Assembly (NCBI GenBank): GCA_013399115.1
Contig: VXAA01000849.1
Span: forward strand, 19,630-83,629
DNA length: 64,000 bases
DNA from: Anseranas semipalmata
Taxonomy: Eukaryota; Chordata; Aves; Anseriformes; Anseranatidae
Direction of reading: 5' to 3'
Numbering within the stretch: the stretch's first letter is position 1; each line of letters begins with the position of its first letter. The position numbers were made by a program, and so were the translations under genes. The notes beneath the pieces were generated by a model. That model saw nothing but the letters and a program-made list of their open reading frames with translations, was not told where the DNA came from and did no database searches. Of the stretch, positions 48,440-61,132 are shown piece by piece.

Positions 48440-51100
48440 TTCAGTGAAAGGTTTATTTGGGCTCCAAAGGGATAAAAAAGAATGAGAGATCTTGTGACTG
48501 GTCTAAGCCTGAGTATCCAAATTAGCAATATTTTGCTGATAAAAGACAGTTATGACTGAATCTCAGAAGAAAAAAACACAGAAGAAGACAACTCAGAAAC
48601 GCCAAATTAACCTATGGTGAACTTAACATGCAAAAAGATTAAATGAATGAAGAATGCAAAATTTAATTAAAACATCAGAAAATCAAAGGTGTTGATCAAA
48701 GTAGTCTTGCAGTTCAGTGGTAAAAAGTGAAAATATCAGTTGCCCACTGCACCTGCCTTACATGATTCAACTCAGACTCTGATGTTTAATGTGTCATAGA
48801 CGCTAAGAAAAACTGAGCATAAATATGGTCCAGCAGAACAAGAGAGTTTGTTCCTCCTAGATGGATACAGAGAGTTTCATGTCCCTATTTGCCAGAACCC
48901 AGTTTCATTTGAAACCAACCATAGTTCAGTTCTCACCATTGTCAGAGGACACCTGACAAATTTTCGCTGGAGAATTGGAATTTCTTTAGTTGCATGGTTA
49001 TGATCTGAGTTTTGGGCATGGCCTTAGGAGAGACTGGTGCATATACTCTGGAGGAGGCTACATAATCTCGCTCTCAGAAGTGGAATGCAAGGACATTTCC
49101 CCAGACCCTTAGTAAGGTCCTAGATGCATGGCATTTCCCACATTCCTTGGGGATATCCAATAATCCTTACCAGTCTCCTGGTCCCTTGGGGAGCAGCTGC
49201 AGAGCACTGCCTCCTACTCAGCAGAGCTCAGGAAAAAAAAAAAAAAAACACTGTATCTTCATGAATATATTCTGCAGATTATTCGTAAACTTAAAAAAAA
49301 AATCCTGTGCCATAGCGACAGTGTACATTATGTATATGTATATGTAAGTAATGCAAGGGGAAGTTTAACCCAGATCCTTCTTCCCTCAGCATTTTCTCAG
49401 TCTCCATTGACTGTTTCAATTCCTGCATTAGCCCCCTTCCCCTCAGTCCCCTCTGGCCTGTTTTCTCTTTCCATTGTAATACCCTTCCTGTCTCTGCCTC
49501 TGATTTAATGTAAATGTGGGTTATCTGGGGTGATGATGATAGAACTGAAAATAGAGTAACACAGTAGTCCTCCTCTAGAGCATTTGACTCAATGCACAGT
49601 GGATCACCAGCTACTCTGCTGGGAGCATTTCTTGGCACTTGGCTGCAAGCTCTGCAATTCTTGTCTTCCTTCCTCGTGATCCTACTAATACTCTTCCATT
49701 TGTGTGTGTCACAAATGAATTGCCTCAAAAGGCTATAGGGCAGACTCGTGCAACAGCCCAGCTATTTGCGACCTGCATCACAGATGTGTGCTCTGTCACA
49801 GGAATGATGTGATGGCAGCTTCCCGGCATGCAATCTTCATATATTTAGTTGTATCTGTCATGGGATACTTCTGCAAGTCCCCATTTCTTCTGACACCAGC
49901 TTCTCTCATTATAGGCAGTATAGTTCTCAGTTTTCTGTTAAGTAATGCATCTGCAGAGGAGGTGCTGAACAATGTTTCAGTGGTGCCTCCTGCAATGGTT
50001 TGGTGAATCTGCCCTGGAAAAACTGAAAAATTCTGGTCACTGGTGAAGTTACAATGAAAATTGCTGGGCTGTGAAATGTTTCTATGAATTCACCTTGGCT
50101 GTTCTTACAAGATGAGGAACCCCAAGGAGCTGTTAATCTTAACAGCCATGATTCAACCAACTTTGGCTCGAGAGACTGACGGATGAACCAGCTTTAACTG
50201 CCTGTCTGCCAAGAGGAATGAGGAATAGAAAAATGCTAAGAAAGGAAGCAGAGACACAGACAAAAGCAGGAGAAGGCTCACATAAACTCATAGGACCAAG
50301 AAACACATCTTCATGTGATGTTTAGGGCCTGATTTAACTAACGGGTAGGATCAAGATGTGGAAACAACCTCCTTGAGAAACTAGCAGGAGAAAGATCTAA
50401 AAGGATGCTAGAGGACCTCTTTCCAGCCTAAATAATATACCAGAAGTATAAGGAAAAAGGCAAAGGAATGTTTATAGGATTTATCACTTTTGCCTTGTGC
50501 TAGCAAGTAAGGAACAAAAGAGTTTAGAAAACCTGAACAGAGCCCTCTGAGAAGATATTAGGAAATATATCCATGCCCTCCTGAGTACTTACAATGTAAA
50601 ACTGAGTGCTCACATACTTGCCAGTGGTGATTTCCAGGAAAACATGTTTAAATTTGGGAAGTCTAAAGAGTTGGTGTTTTGTTTAGTGGAGAGTATGAAA
50701 ATAAATTTTGTTTTGGATGAGCAAAAATGTTTCATATTGTGGAGTTATTTTTTGTTTCAATTCAATCAACAACAAAAATACTTTATTGCTAGCATCACTT
50801 ATGAGTCAGACATATACACAGGAAAAGAAAAAACACAGATTTATGTTGTACTCTGTTGCATTAGAGAAACCCGGGGGGAAACTATTTTTGATAGGTAAAA
50901 AAGAAAAGAGAGGAAAGAATTCTTCTTTTAAAATCTCTAATGGGATTAAAATGATGGGGAACAAATGATTGCAAACCTCAGAAGCTGAAGACTCTTATCT
51001 TTAGGTGTGCTGGCACTTCTAGTATGAGCCCCCACTTCAAATATAACTACATAGAAGAAATTGATTTTCTGTTTTTATGACTTTTTAAAGGCACATTAAT
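48440..51100. other. Non-coding stretch, no gene recognised
   Basis: A 145-codon minus-strand frame (49728-49291) is the longest here. It lacks any recognised domain and runs into an A/T-tract, so I do not call it. An A16 run lies at 49233-49248. Confidence 0.6.
49233..49248. repeat. A16 homopolymer
   Basis: Run of 16 A after CAGCAGAGCTCAGG; no retroposed body recognised. Confidence 0.92.
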
Positions 51101-51147
51101 GCTCTACATAGCTGAGTATATGCACAGTACTTTTATTATGTGAAATA

Positions 51148-51172
51148 CCATTAATTTCAATGGGAGTTTGTG
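51148..51172. repeat. Scrap of the TTGACTTCAATGGGAG repeat core
   Basis: CCATTAATTTCAATGGGAGT is one substitution-rich step from the CCATTGACTTCAATGGGAG core of the ancient inverted-repeat elements. Flanks are not recognisable. Confidence 0.35.
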
Positions 51173-51524
51173 TAGTATGGTAACGATGTCATTAACCAGG
51201 GCTGTTAAACTCATCGGGCTATATACCGTCCTAAATTACACCTGTACACCACCACCCCCAGATCAGCATGCCCTCTCCCACACCTCTGTACCTGAGCCAT
51301 GCACACAGTGTGACCCCGCTCCCCTGGCTAGCAGGGGCCACAGACGAAAGCTCTGCAGCTGCAGCTAATGACTAACAGGTAGGAAGTTTTGAGACGTGGC
51401 CCACATTATATCCATCTGCACAAGAACAGGTTTGTCCAAAAGACACAGACCTTTACTTTACTGTGAGGCTGTGCCATGGGCTGGAATGGCTTCATTTATC
51501 ACCTTCTCTTAAAATGTCACAGGT

Positions 51525-51602
51525 TTATTCTCACAACACCGTTGTGAAGTAGAAAAAGATCAACTTAATTCCCAGGAGTGGAACTGCTGCACATACAGAA
51601 GA
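51525..51602 (+). repeat. Possible MIR/L2-type 3' region relic
   Basis: TTCTCACAACACCGTTGTGAAGTAG corresponds to the CCTCACAACAACCCTGTGAGGTAGG theme of MIR/L2-like elements. It is followed by CTTAATTCCCAGGAGTGGAAC, like the ATTATTCCCATTTTACAGATGGGGAAAC that normally comes next. Word order agrees; identity is modest. Confidence 0.4.
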
Positions 51603-52202
51603 TTTGATCTGCACATAGCAAATCCCTTCAGCAACCTGAGCCCTGAGCAGCATCCTGGCTAGAGGCTGCTTTCCAGTCCCATTAATGCTGCAACCAGTAT
51701 GGACATCAATATACGACATGTTTTGTAGGTGAATATTTCCATTTCGGTCTATGGATAATAACTTGCATGCTTAGGGATTTGCAAGACTTTGTCCCTTTAT
51801 TGTTTAAGGATTAAATTGCATCTTCAGGAAAAGCCTGAAATAATGGGTGGTGAGTAAGTTGCACCATCTTTGAAGTGTCTCTAGGAAGAATTGTCACTCA
51901 GTATCAGTCTTCTGAAGGATTGCCAAGCTCCTTTTCTTTATGTGCTGAGCCTAGGGCTGAAGGTACGTTTTCCTTCCTACACTGTCCATGCTGGTTGCCT
52001 CAAAGAGAAGAGAGAAAATACAGCCTTATACCCAGCTTTTCACTTGACAGGTAGTGTGGCAGAATGGACCAGGAACCAGCAATGGCCTGGCATGAAGGAA
52101 GCTCTCACTCCCTGTCTTCACATCATGACTTGCAGCCCAAATCAGGTTTGACTTTAACCTGTTTCTCTTTCTTAATAAGGCCTGTTCTTTAGTATGGTTT
52201 CT

Positions 52203-52263
52203 TCCTGTTCCATTGAAGTCAATGAGTTTTGTTAATAACTTCAGCAGAAGCAAGATCAAGCTC
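52203..52263. repeat. Ancient inverted-repeat element, CATTGAAGTCAATGAG type
   Basis: TCCTGTTCCATTGAAGTCAA, then TGAGTTTTGTTAATAACTTC, then AGCAGAAGCAAGATCAAGCTC. Its halves are imperfect inverted copies, as in the common amniote element with CCTGCTCCCATTGAAGTCAATGG on the left and CTTCAATGGGAGCAGGATCAGGCC on the right. The left half keeps 14 of 14 core bases. Confidence 0.5.
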
Positions 52264-52266
52264 TTT

Positions 52267-52305
52267 ATTTTTCTTTTTTTTTCTTTTTTTTTTTCTTTTT
52301 TTTTT
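52267..52305. repeat. T-rich tract with C interruptions
   Basis: Runs of 9-12 T are separated by single C, about 39 bp, directly after the ancient repeat at 52203. An all-pyrimidine strand. Confidence 0.92.
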
Positions 52306-52309
52306 GTTG

Positions 52310-55300
52310 GTATCTAATTTGGTTTGCAGTTGTACTGATTGACAAGTCTGCTACAACTGCATTGAATTGCTGCCCAAATCAGTAATCTAGTTTGGTGTCT
52401 TAATTAACTAGAGTCAAATTTGAATTGAATTGCTTTTCTTGGAGATCTTTTACGGTGACTGTCAATCCAAAGGTAAAGACTTTTATAAAAATGCTGCTGC
52501 TTTTTATTTTGTACAATTGCTTTAGATAAAGATATTTTTCTTCATCTCCTACCTCTCAGTACTTACATTTTCTTATTTCATATTCCTTTCTATTTCCCTT
52601 TTTCATTTTTAATATATTCTTTTCTCCCTCTTATTTTTTAATTAGCCTTCTATTTGAATTTAATTATTTTCTTCTCTTTCAGCTTACTCCTGTCTTACAC
52701 AGCACACTATCTCACCACCCTCTTCAATAAAGCTCTGTCTCTCAGCTTCACCTGCCTCTTTCAAGTCTTCGACTCTCTCTAATTTATTTTTTGCATTTCT
52801 AATCCCCCCCAGTAATTCTTTTTTAACTCATGAGTTTCCCTTCTAGCCACAGGGCCCAGGTTTCTCCCCTTTCACTTCCTTTACATCAATCCAGTGCTGT
52901 AGCTCCTGAATGAGTGGCACCAGATCTGTGCCACTGCAGTGCAGAGAAGAATTAGCCCTACAAAAGCAAATCCAGTAAATAAAACTGGAATGTTCCAATG
53001 GGCAAGGTCTGTTCATAAAAAACGTGAAAATGTTTCATGTTCCTGATGCCAGGAAGGTGGAAGAGTATTGCAAAAAGTGGTTAATAAATATTCCTGGTCT
53101 TTATCCATTCCCTACCAACATTTCTCTTCCCACTCCCCTTCTTCCGACAAAACTCACATATGCTGTCTCTCTTGGGCAGAGATTCTGATCTTGCTTTTAC
53201 TACTTTTACAGTGGCTTCCCTGTGTTAATTTCTGTTTCATTTCTCTTGAGCTATCCAAGCTTAAGCAAGGGCAGACTCAGGTTCTCTATTGGGCTGGGAT
53301 TTTCTTTTTTTTCTTTTTTTTTTTCCTTCTATTTTTTAAATTAGATGTCCCAGCTGATCTTAAACAGCTGGATTTTTTCATTTCAGGGGTAGCTTAAGTC
53401 TGCACTCTTCAACAGCATACAGCAGTTATCAGTTAATGAGATGACTTGTACCCTTGTCCACACTTGCATCACTATGGCTGCTTAAATGAGCTGATGTGCT
53501 GCAACTGAGGATTAAACCATCTCTTTCAATACTGTATGCACTGCAGCACAAACTACTCACTCCAGCAACCACAGAGGTGATTGCAGTCCTGGGAAAGTCA
53601 AGATGAGCAGAAACCCTTGTGTGTTAAAGGTAAAGCAACTTCAGCAGTAGAAAAAGAGGAACACAATCCTCTGCTAGCTGTTCAGTTGCCGCTGAAATCC
53701 CCTACCTGGTTCTGATAAATATACATTGTTTTGTGTATTTTCACATCCTTTTTTAATCCACCCACCCTTGGTTCATTTTTGAAAGATGCACTGTGAGCAT
53801 GCCACGGCTGAAAGGGACACTCCAATATTCATGTCTGTAGACTTCACTGTTCCAAAGCTATGCACATACAGTAAAAGGAAACATGTTCTAGAAAAGCAAG
53901 AAAATGCTTTGTATTGGAATATAATCTTTGGAGCTTCATACTTCCAGCATGAGGTAACCACTTTGATACCCTGACGCTTGAAGAAGAACTATTTTTATAA
54001 TAATGCTACATTCCCGGCTCCACTAGAAAATCACAAATATTGGTGTATGGTTCCAGAGGATTTAATCCAAGTGTTGGCCCCGTGCTGAAGGCTATTCAGC
54101 TATAAATGACTACCTGGTCATTTAAACTGCAGAGCTGAAGATAATTACATCCGTCTTTTGGGTGTTATTGATTACAGAAGCACCACAACCTATTTCAGCC
54201 CTAGGGTTAACTAGGTTCAGATGCACCCTTTTCTTTCTACTCAGACCACAGAAACAAAGATGCCTTAAGGAAGTATTATAAATTGGGACCCATTTATCTG
54301 TGCAAAGGTACACTTTGTTCCATGAACCTAAATTAGTTGTTCCATGTCCATGTTACAGGGACAAAATTAATAACATTCCTTCATATGTGGAGGCAGCATT
54401 TGCACTAAGGTAATTACACTTGCCAAAACTAAGCAAATGCCTCAGTCACTGAATATTTTTGCTGTTACCCACTAGCACTAGCTCCCTTCTCTGCAAAAAT
54501 GCTGTTTTAGGCTTCTTTGACTTTTTACAGTAGATAGCTAAGACACCACTCTTATAACTAGCCTTATGCAATATCGAAAGACTCTGCAAGATCCCACCAC
54601 AGCTCTAGGCACTGTGCAGACACATGCCAATAGACAAATCCATATATCTACTCAATCCTGAAAGATATTTATGCCAATGCAACAGGAATGTATTATACTA
54701 CCACTCTGGTTTGATAGTAACTGAGGTCCATCAGTTAATCAATTGTGTGCAGCGCCAAAATAGCGCTGAAGGGAAGCAGCAGTCTCTGCCCTGGCAACCT
54801 CCTGAACTACTTTGCCATCCTTTCCATATTACACTTGTGTGAGCTCTACATATAGGCAGCAAGTTTTCAGGCTAAAAAAGGGTTCAAAATAAAACCCACT
54901 CCAAAACAAAAACCCCATTGTGTACTTTCTGATTAATTTTTGAGTGCACCTGAAGCAATTGCAGGAGTAGTAATGATATTCTTCATAGAGCCCGTCCCTT
55001 AATGTGCACCATAATTAGAGGAAACCTGGATCCCAAAATACATAGTCTCTAAAGACCCAAGTGACTGGGAGGTGAAAGGGGAGGAGGTAAGGCCATTAAA
55101 CATAGCCAAGGCACCTCTGACTATACCTCTCAGCACAGACCGATGCAAATATGTGCTCTGAAAATTAACACAGCTAGGAAGGAAACATCCCACAGGGAGA
55201 ATCAATACCCAGCAAAGGATAATGGGAACCCTGTGCAAGCAGCTGTGATCTGCCCTCTGAACATTAGCACCTGTCGAGGACAGCAATCAATGCTGGTCAA

Positions 55301-56559
55301 TGGGCAGCTCTCCTTACAGCTCAATTCACACAATGATCATTAGCTGGAACCAACACGGTGGCACACCATGCTGCCAAATGGTGTCCCTTTCTTCCCAAAT
55401 GCAGACAAACAATGACTTCCCCAAATAATTGGCACTCCTCATTTTAATCTTTCCTCCCTCCCTTCTGCTTTGCCCTTTTTGCAGTATACAAGGAAGATCC
55501 ATTGGAAGCTAGAAATTGAGTTATTCAGCTTAATTTCAGAATGCATTCTGCCATGGAGTTAAGGCAAGACAGGCACCTTGATTCAGCCATAACAAGGAAT
55601 TTGGGCTGAACCATTTCTGTTGATACCATGTTTGTCTTGTACATTATAATTAAATTATGATTTATTAAGGAACCTTTTTTATTATCTTTTCAAAGACAGT
55701 GAAAGCAAAACTTGAGATTCTCAGAGCACATGGGAGTTTGAGTTTTTCTCCACAAGACAGAGAAATTCTGCAGGGAGTGACATTTATGTCTGTCCTTAGC
55801 AGTGTAAGTTGTATTAGTGAAGACCGTTCTTGTCACAACCTTTGTGCACATCTCCATACAGACACACTGAATAATTGAAAAAGGACAAAGAATGGATAGA
55901 AGCAAAGAGTCGTGATGCTTTCATGAAGACCACTGGGCAGAGCAAGGAATTAGTGTGATGTAGTCAGCAGCAGGTTCTGAGAAGGTTTCTTTCACTCAGA
56001 AGGACCTCCTTGTTTCTGGTGCAAGTAATAGCAAACAATATCAAACACTGCATATTTGTTTTAGAAATTTCATTTAGACCTCTGACTGTACCACTCTGCC
56101 TGATGTTCTCCAAACTCGACTGTGCTTCAGTATCCCTAGATACAATGAAATATGGGCAGGAGACTGAACTCAAAAGAGATCAAAGCCTCACTCCCCTAAA
56201 TACTGACTACTCACATGCTCAAACTTAAGAATGCACTTCTTTAGACTGGGGTCTGTGAATCTGCTCTAAATATTAAAAGCCAGAGGAATGTCTCCAGAAG
56301 TTTGCAGGAAATCATCCTAGCCACCAAAAATGACTCCGGATCTTGCGGTTCCCAGTCCTGTGCTCTCAACATAATAATATCCAGTTTCCCACTAGAGAAA
56401 CCGGTAGCATTAGCAAACACAGAAATGCAGATTGAGCTTACTGAGATGCCAGCTAGGGCTCTGAAAGGTAGACAGCTGAGCAGTGTACTGGAAAATGACC
56501 AGATATATTTAAACTGGCATGATCCAGTTCACTACGTTCTGAACTGCTGCCAAAAGTTC
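52310..56559. other. Non-coding stretch, no gene recognised
   Basis: Pyrimidine-rich between 52560 and 52870 and at 53300-53337 on the plus strand. Open frames reach 109 codons, and that one (53068-53397) translates a T-tract into poly-phenylalanine. No exon, RNA gene or intact transposon was recognised. Confidence 0.62.
53300..53337. repeat. Pyrimidine tract (T/C)n
   Basis: About 38 bp of T with scattered C and a single A near the end, similar in make-up to the tract at 52267. Confidence 0.85.
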
Positions 56560-56665
56560 AGGGGCACTGCGAACACATCTTACGTAAGGGACACGCGATT
56601 CTGCCATCTACTCGTGGTACGGAGCACAGCTGAGCGGAGAGCAGGGACAGGGGGCAGGGGATAAC
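56560..56665. promoter_or_regulatory. Local CpG-rich patch with CTCF-like motif
   Basis: Inside AT-rich, CpG-poor DNA, roughly 80 bases (56567-56637) hold seven CpG steps, among them CTGCGAAC, TTACGTAAG, ACACGCG, ACTCGTGG, TACGG and AGCGG. TTACGTAAG is an exact palindrome. A CTCF-like core lies in the middle (separate entry). It is far too small for a standard CpG island. It could be a small regulatory element or a CpG-containing repeat remnant. Confidence 0.4.
56601..56614 (-). promoter_or_regulatory. CTCF-like core motif, 13 of 14 positions
   Basis: The minus strand reads CGAGTAGATGGCAG. Against the core CCASYAGRKGGCRS only the second base differs. It sits in the CpG-rich patch, which raises interest slightly, but binding cannot be known from one motif. 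Confidence 0.4.
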
Positions 56666-58903
56666 CTAGAGTGTTCTTTCAAACTTGACACAGATTTTCA
56701 TTTTGTCACGTTCTTCGCATGTGTGTTTATTTTCCTTGAATATTCAAGCATTTGGAGCTTTACAGTTGCCAGAGCTTATGAAAAGTGCATATTTAGCTCA
56801 AAGAGTTCCCAGATGTGAATTTCAAAATGACACTGTGTTGATTAGCTATAGAAGGCAGCCAGTCAAAGAGCAGAAACAATAACATGTGACTTGGCATTCC
56901 CCAGCCAGCCAGAAAATAGTCACCCATTTATTTTTTCATGAATTTTCCAAAATCTGGGGATACAACAAAAGTTAAAGGTATGAACAAATGTTTTCTCCCA
57001 GTCTGCATTTAATGTCTTGTCCTATCATCACCGCTGTTTCTCTTCCCCCTCCTATTGGGAAATGTCTTGAGAAGACCTGTGAGGTCATCCAAAAACAGTG
57101 GCCAGGACTTCAAGATTCCTCCATCACTGAAGTTATCCTGCCATGGAGACACCTGGGGCCCTGCCCCACCTCTGGGAGAAAAAAATGAAAATAGAGTGAA
57201 ATGTGTTTATTTTCTCTTAATGTCATGCATTGTTTGCAGCTGATCATTCATCATCACAGCTCACCCATATGAATGATTCATGAGGGGACAGCTGTTCCCA
57301 GCGCCGGCTCCCAAGCTGCACATACTACAGGAGAAGCCGAGCACCTGAGAAGAACTGGGGCCTTTTCTTCTCAAAGAGCTTCATTTTTTCAAATGAAGGC
57401 AAGGTTGTAAGGCACCCCAACAATGCAGTCAGCAGGGGAGGAGTGGGCAAGTAGGTTGCATGGAGAATTAAAATGCGCTTCAAGGTATACAGCAAGCCAG
57501 GGTTTAAGGAGAGGTACTATTATTCTGATCAGCTGTAAACATTAGGATTCAATATCCTATGTGGGATTCTTCTAGCTGTCCACAAAATGCATGCATATAA
57601 CACACAAAATATCATAAAAATGTTGACGTGTTTTGCAGATATTATTTAGTTTGTCTCCTGTTTTTCAAGAAACTCCCTATACTTATCTGTGGACACTACA
57701 GAGGACAAAGTAAAGCCAGTTTTTGTATTCGTTTCTGATTTCCTTCTGAGACTTGTCTAGTCTTTGTATAATAAACTGCATGTCTCACACATCCATGCAC
57801 ACCACTTTCTACTGCAAACAGAACTAAACTTGTCCTAATGAGGCTTCCCAGCTTTAAATTAACATTAATGTAAAAATAATCTCCTCCCTGTTTCTTTATT
57901 GTTACCTCAACTGAAGGAGAAAGGCAGAAGAGAGACTTTAAAAATCCACTCAGAAAGCACAGTTGGTAATATTGCAGTAATTATTATTACAAATCAGCTA
58001 ATTTTTTCAAATATGATGACAGTTTTTTCTTAAGAAAATAAGAAACTGCATTAGAACTGAAATGGAAAACAATTTCTGCATTGTCTGTGGATGTTGCAGA
58101 AATTAGAAACATATCTTATGCTTTCCTCCTCCCTCTTGTGTCCTTGCCCCCTTTAAATAAAATAAAATAAAATAAAATAAATTTTTAAAAAAGATAAATT
58201 ACTTCCAGGATGATATTCTACTACCAATTTTAGGAAATCCCTAGACACCAGGAACTTCACTGAGGAAAGAGTGGTGCTAACCTTTCGAGCTCCACTTGCA
58301 AAATAAGAATGAATTGCCAAAGTCCAATGACATTCCTGAACTGGACAGATGTTTAGAATACAAGAGAAAATGCTACTTAGAATTTGGATTTCAAACTCTT
58401 TAAAACCACTTTGATTGAAAAAAGCATCACAGACTGACATTTCAAAAAATAGTTCCTAACTGGAAAGCCGCTAAATCCACAGCCCAGATTTGGAATTCAC
58501 ATATTGCTCCCTTCTTTAGGGAAGGGTAGTTTACACCAATGCAGAATGGGATTTTTTTAAAATACGGCTTTTGTGTTAGATGTTCTTTATCCTATTTGGA
58601 TAATGCTTTCTCTCAGCCCCTTCCTGACCTCTCACTCACCCCACCACAGACTCAGTCTACAAACTCTTCAAGGTTATTTATACCACAATCGTTGTTTATA
58701 CAGAAGTGGGCAAGGGAAACTCAGTTGTTTGTAAATGCAGGAGGGCAATTTAAATAGAATGAAGTTCAGCCGCAGTGCTGGAATTCTTTACTGTGTCTCC
58801 ATAAGAGACGTAAAAACCACTTACTCTACAGAGAACAAGTTTACAAGTCGCACATCATACATACACTGGAATTACATGGTTTGTGGTAGACCTCGCCGGT
58901 GCT
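56666..58903. other. Non-coding stretch; one enhancer-like patch near 57200-57300
   Basis: No frame above 95 codons. The segment 57220-57300 holds ATGCATTGTTTGCAGCTGAT, then CATATGAATGATTCATGAGG and GACAGCTGTTCCC, a dense set of E-box (CAGCTG twice) and ATGATTCAT-type words. It is worth a conservation check but is not called as an element. An AAATA microsatellite is listed separately. Confidence 0.55.
58154..58181. repeat. (AAATA)n microsatellite
   Basis: Five consecutive AAATA units. Confidence 0.95.
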
Positions 58904-58972
58904 AGAGCCAAACTCTGTTCTCAATCTCTGGAGACAATGGGCTTGTATTGATATAAGGTTGCAGAATTTGAC
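58904..58972. repeat. Ancient inverted-repeat element, GCCAAACTCTG type
   Basis: It opens AGAGCCAAACTCTGTTCTCA and closes TTGATATAAGGTTGCAGAATTTGAC. The ends mirror each other (GCCAAACTCTG against CAGAATTTGAC), and the centre has GGAGACAATGGG. It matches the amniote repeat variant starting GGCCAAATTCTGCTCTCA, with TACACTGGTGTAAA inside. Confidence 0.45.
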
Positions 58973-59295
58973 TTTAAATCAGTAAGCAGGCACACCAGAC
59001 AAAAAACAACAGGCCCCTGCAGACATATGTCCTTGATTAGATATTACTTGCACATGGAAATCATTTTTAGTTACAGAAGAAAGCCTTTTGTTGTCTCCAG
59101 AAAGACCAATACTATGGCTAGGCAGCCAAACATTAAGTAGCTCCCTGGAAGCAGCGTTGGTCACCTTTGCTGTAACCAAAGAGAATCATGGGAGGATTTT
59201 CCCAGGGGAGAGGCAATTTGTCTAGCCACCTTTTTTCCCATTAGCAACAGTTAGTGTAGTTCAACGTTTTCATCACATCATATGCGACACTAACA

Positions 59296-59317
59296 CATCA
59301 TACTTGCATCATACTTG
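59296..59317. repeat. Perfect 11-bp tandem duplication
   Basis: CATCATACTTG occurs at 59296-59306 and 59307-59317, followed by CA, the start of a third unit. Confidence 0.96.
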
Positions 59318-60980
59318 CACGCAGCCCAGACAATTAATTACACAGATCTCTGCTTCATAGTTTTCAGCTTGCTTCAGATAACATTTTCCCGTGACAGAAG
59401 TCCAAAAGGAGGAACCACCAAAGCATTATTCATTTAATAAACAAACTACTTTCCTTGGTATAAAAACATTTTTTTAATGAAGATCATTTTCAATGAAATG
59501 ATAAGAGAAGACTAAATTTGTACAGAACAGTAGGATCCTTGAAACTGAACAGGGGAAAGTCCTTCAAGTACAGTATGGCTATAATATATGGTCTCTCCTT
59601 TTAGTACCATTCAGATTCCAGCTGTGTGCAGAACATGGTATTATTATCTGTGGGAAGAAAAACAAAGACAAAAAGAGTGGTTGGTTGTCTGGAACAAATT
59701 ACTACTGTTAAAGGTGAGGCATAACAGAGCTCAGAAACCATTGATATTAAGTATGTTGTGTGTGCCCATGCTGGTCACTCTCTGGGAAACACACTCTTCT
59801 CCGGCAGTTTTTAAAGTCATGTATCCTATATTGCCCATACTGAAGATCTGATTCAAGATAAATGCTACTGGATTCAAACATACTAAATTTCAAGTGCTTC
59901 AGCTCGTAGTTAAAACCTTATGTTACTTCTTATTGCTTAATGTTTCAAGGATTTTTAATGACGAAGATAAAATTTTGCTCTCGGATAACATTTCTCTGCA
60001 GATTTCATTGCACTTTACCCAAAAAGAGACAGAACTGAGCAGCAAAGAGGTGAAGACCATAGAGAAGCTCATCAGCAGAGATGAGATTAGATCCCTCAGT
60101 TCATTACTTTGTCCCTGGATCACTCCACCAGTACAAGTCAAAATTACATAATTAAAGAAACCAGCCTGGTTTTAGACCTCTATGCCAAGGTCTCATCTGC
60201 TTTCCACTGTTCTCTGGTAATCTAAGAGAGATCCTACCGGCATTGTCTCAATTAAAAACTGTTGAAGAAGAAAGGAAAGAAGGAATATGCTGTGCATATA
60301 AAGGACATGGATGGAAATTCTTTAACCAATTAGCTCAGCAGTGTGATCATACTGACACATGAAATATCTGTGGACTTAAAGCATTTTTCTGTGATGTTTA
60401 ATAAACCTTATATCCACAACAAACTGAAAAATTAAAAGGTCAGTTTTTCTAAAGAAAAACACTCATCTATGAATTTTTCTTCACAATGCTTACATTTTTG
60501 TACCCACAGTGAAGGGTTCTTTCTCACCCTTATCAAACACAGTAAATATTTGGGACAGAACAGAAATAATTCATCCAGACAGATGGGTATCTCAGAAGAA
60601 AATCCAGCTGCATGGAGACAGGTTAGAAAGGGAATGATTTTGTAGGTGCTGATATTCACTTCTTAAAATATTGCTTATCATTATGAAGAACTTGTCCTAG
60701 AATAATTTCAGCTTCTTTTTCCACATTAGTGGTATGCTTTTGTGTGTATGTTTATAACCAGTCTGTCTTCTGGAGGTTCAGTCATTTGCAGAGATGTTGT
60801 ATGTCTGCTGCGGGTCTTTCAAAGATTACTAATTCCTGCAGGAGAACTAACCCACTGCCCACCAATCTACTGTCGAGTATCACAACAGGAGACAAAACCT
60901 CACCATTGCAGATGCCAAAACTATTTCTGAACCACTCTGCTGTTGTGAATATGCTTTCTCTAGTAAGTGGAAATGAAAAC
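59318..60980. other. Non-coding stretch, no gene recognised
   Basis: Open frames of up to about 100 codons overlap on both strands without any recognised domain. The sequence just left of the CR1 fragment (60730-60980) may be more CR1 3' UTR, but I could not match it. Confidence 0.55.
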
Positions 60981-61051
60981 TTTGAAGCAGAGGTTGTACT
61001 AAATGATTTCCTAAGGTCACTTCAAACCTGAATTTTATTGTGATCCTATGA
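60981..61051 (+). mobile_element. CR1 3'-end fragment, sense
   Basis: GCAGAGGTTGTACTAAATGA, then TTTCCTAAGGTCACTTCAAACC and finally TTGTGATCCTATGA. This follows the CR1 3' end GAGGTTGGACTAGATGATCTCC, AGAGGTCCCTTCCAACC, ending in ATTCTGTGA repeats, with about one change in five. It is an older copy than the one at 48376 and in the opposite orientation. The 5' limit is uncertain and could reach further left. Confidence 0.8.
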
Positions 61052-61132
61052 CAGGTAGCAATGTGGTACAAGACAGAAACTGCATAAGCCTGAGGATTTG
61101 CTGGCTATTATTACTGAGCTATTACTACAGTT

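Noticed and set aside
49291..49728. 145-codon minus-strand open frame
   Set aside because: No recognised domain. The C-terminus reads through A/T-rich simple sequence, and there is no sign of splice sites or a convincing start.
56302..56664. 120-codon plus-strand open frame ending in the CpG-rich patch
   Set aside because: The frame is open partly because the CpG-rich patch has few stops; no domain is visible.
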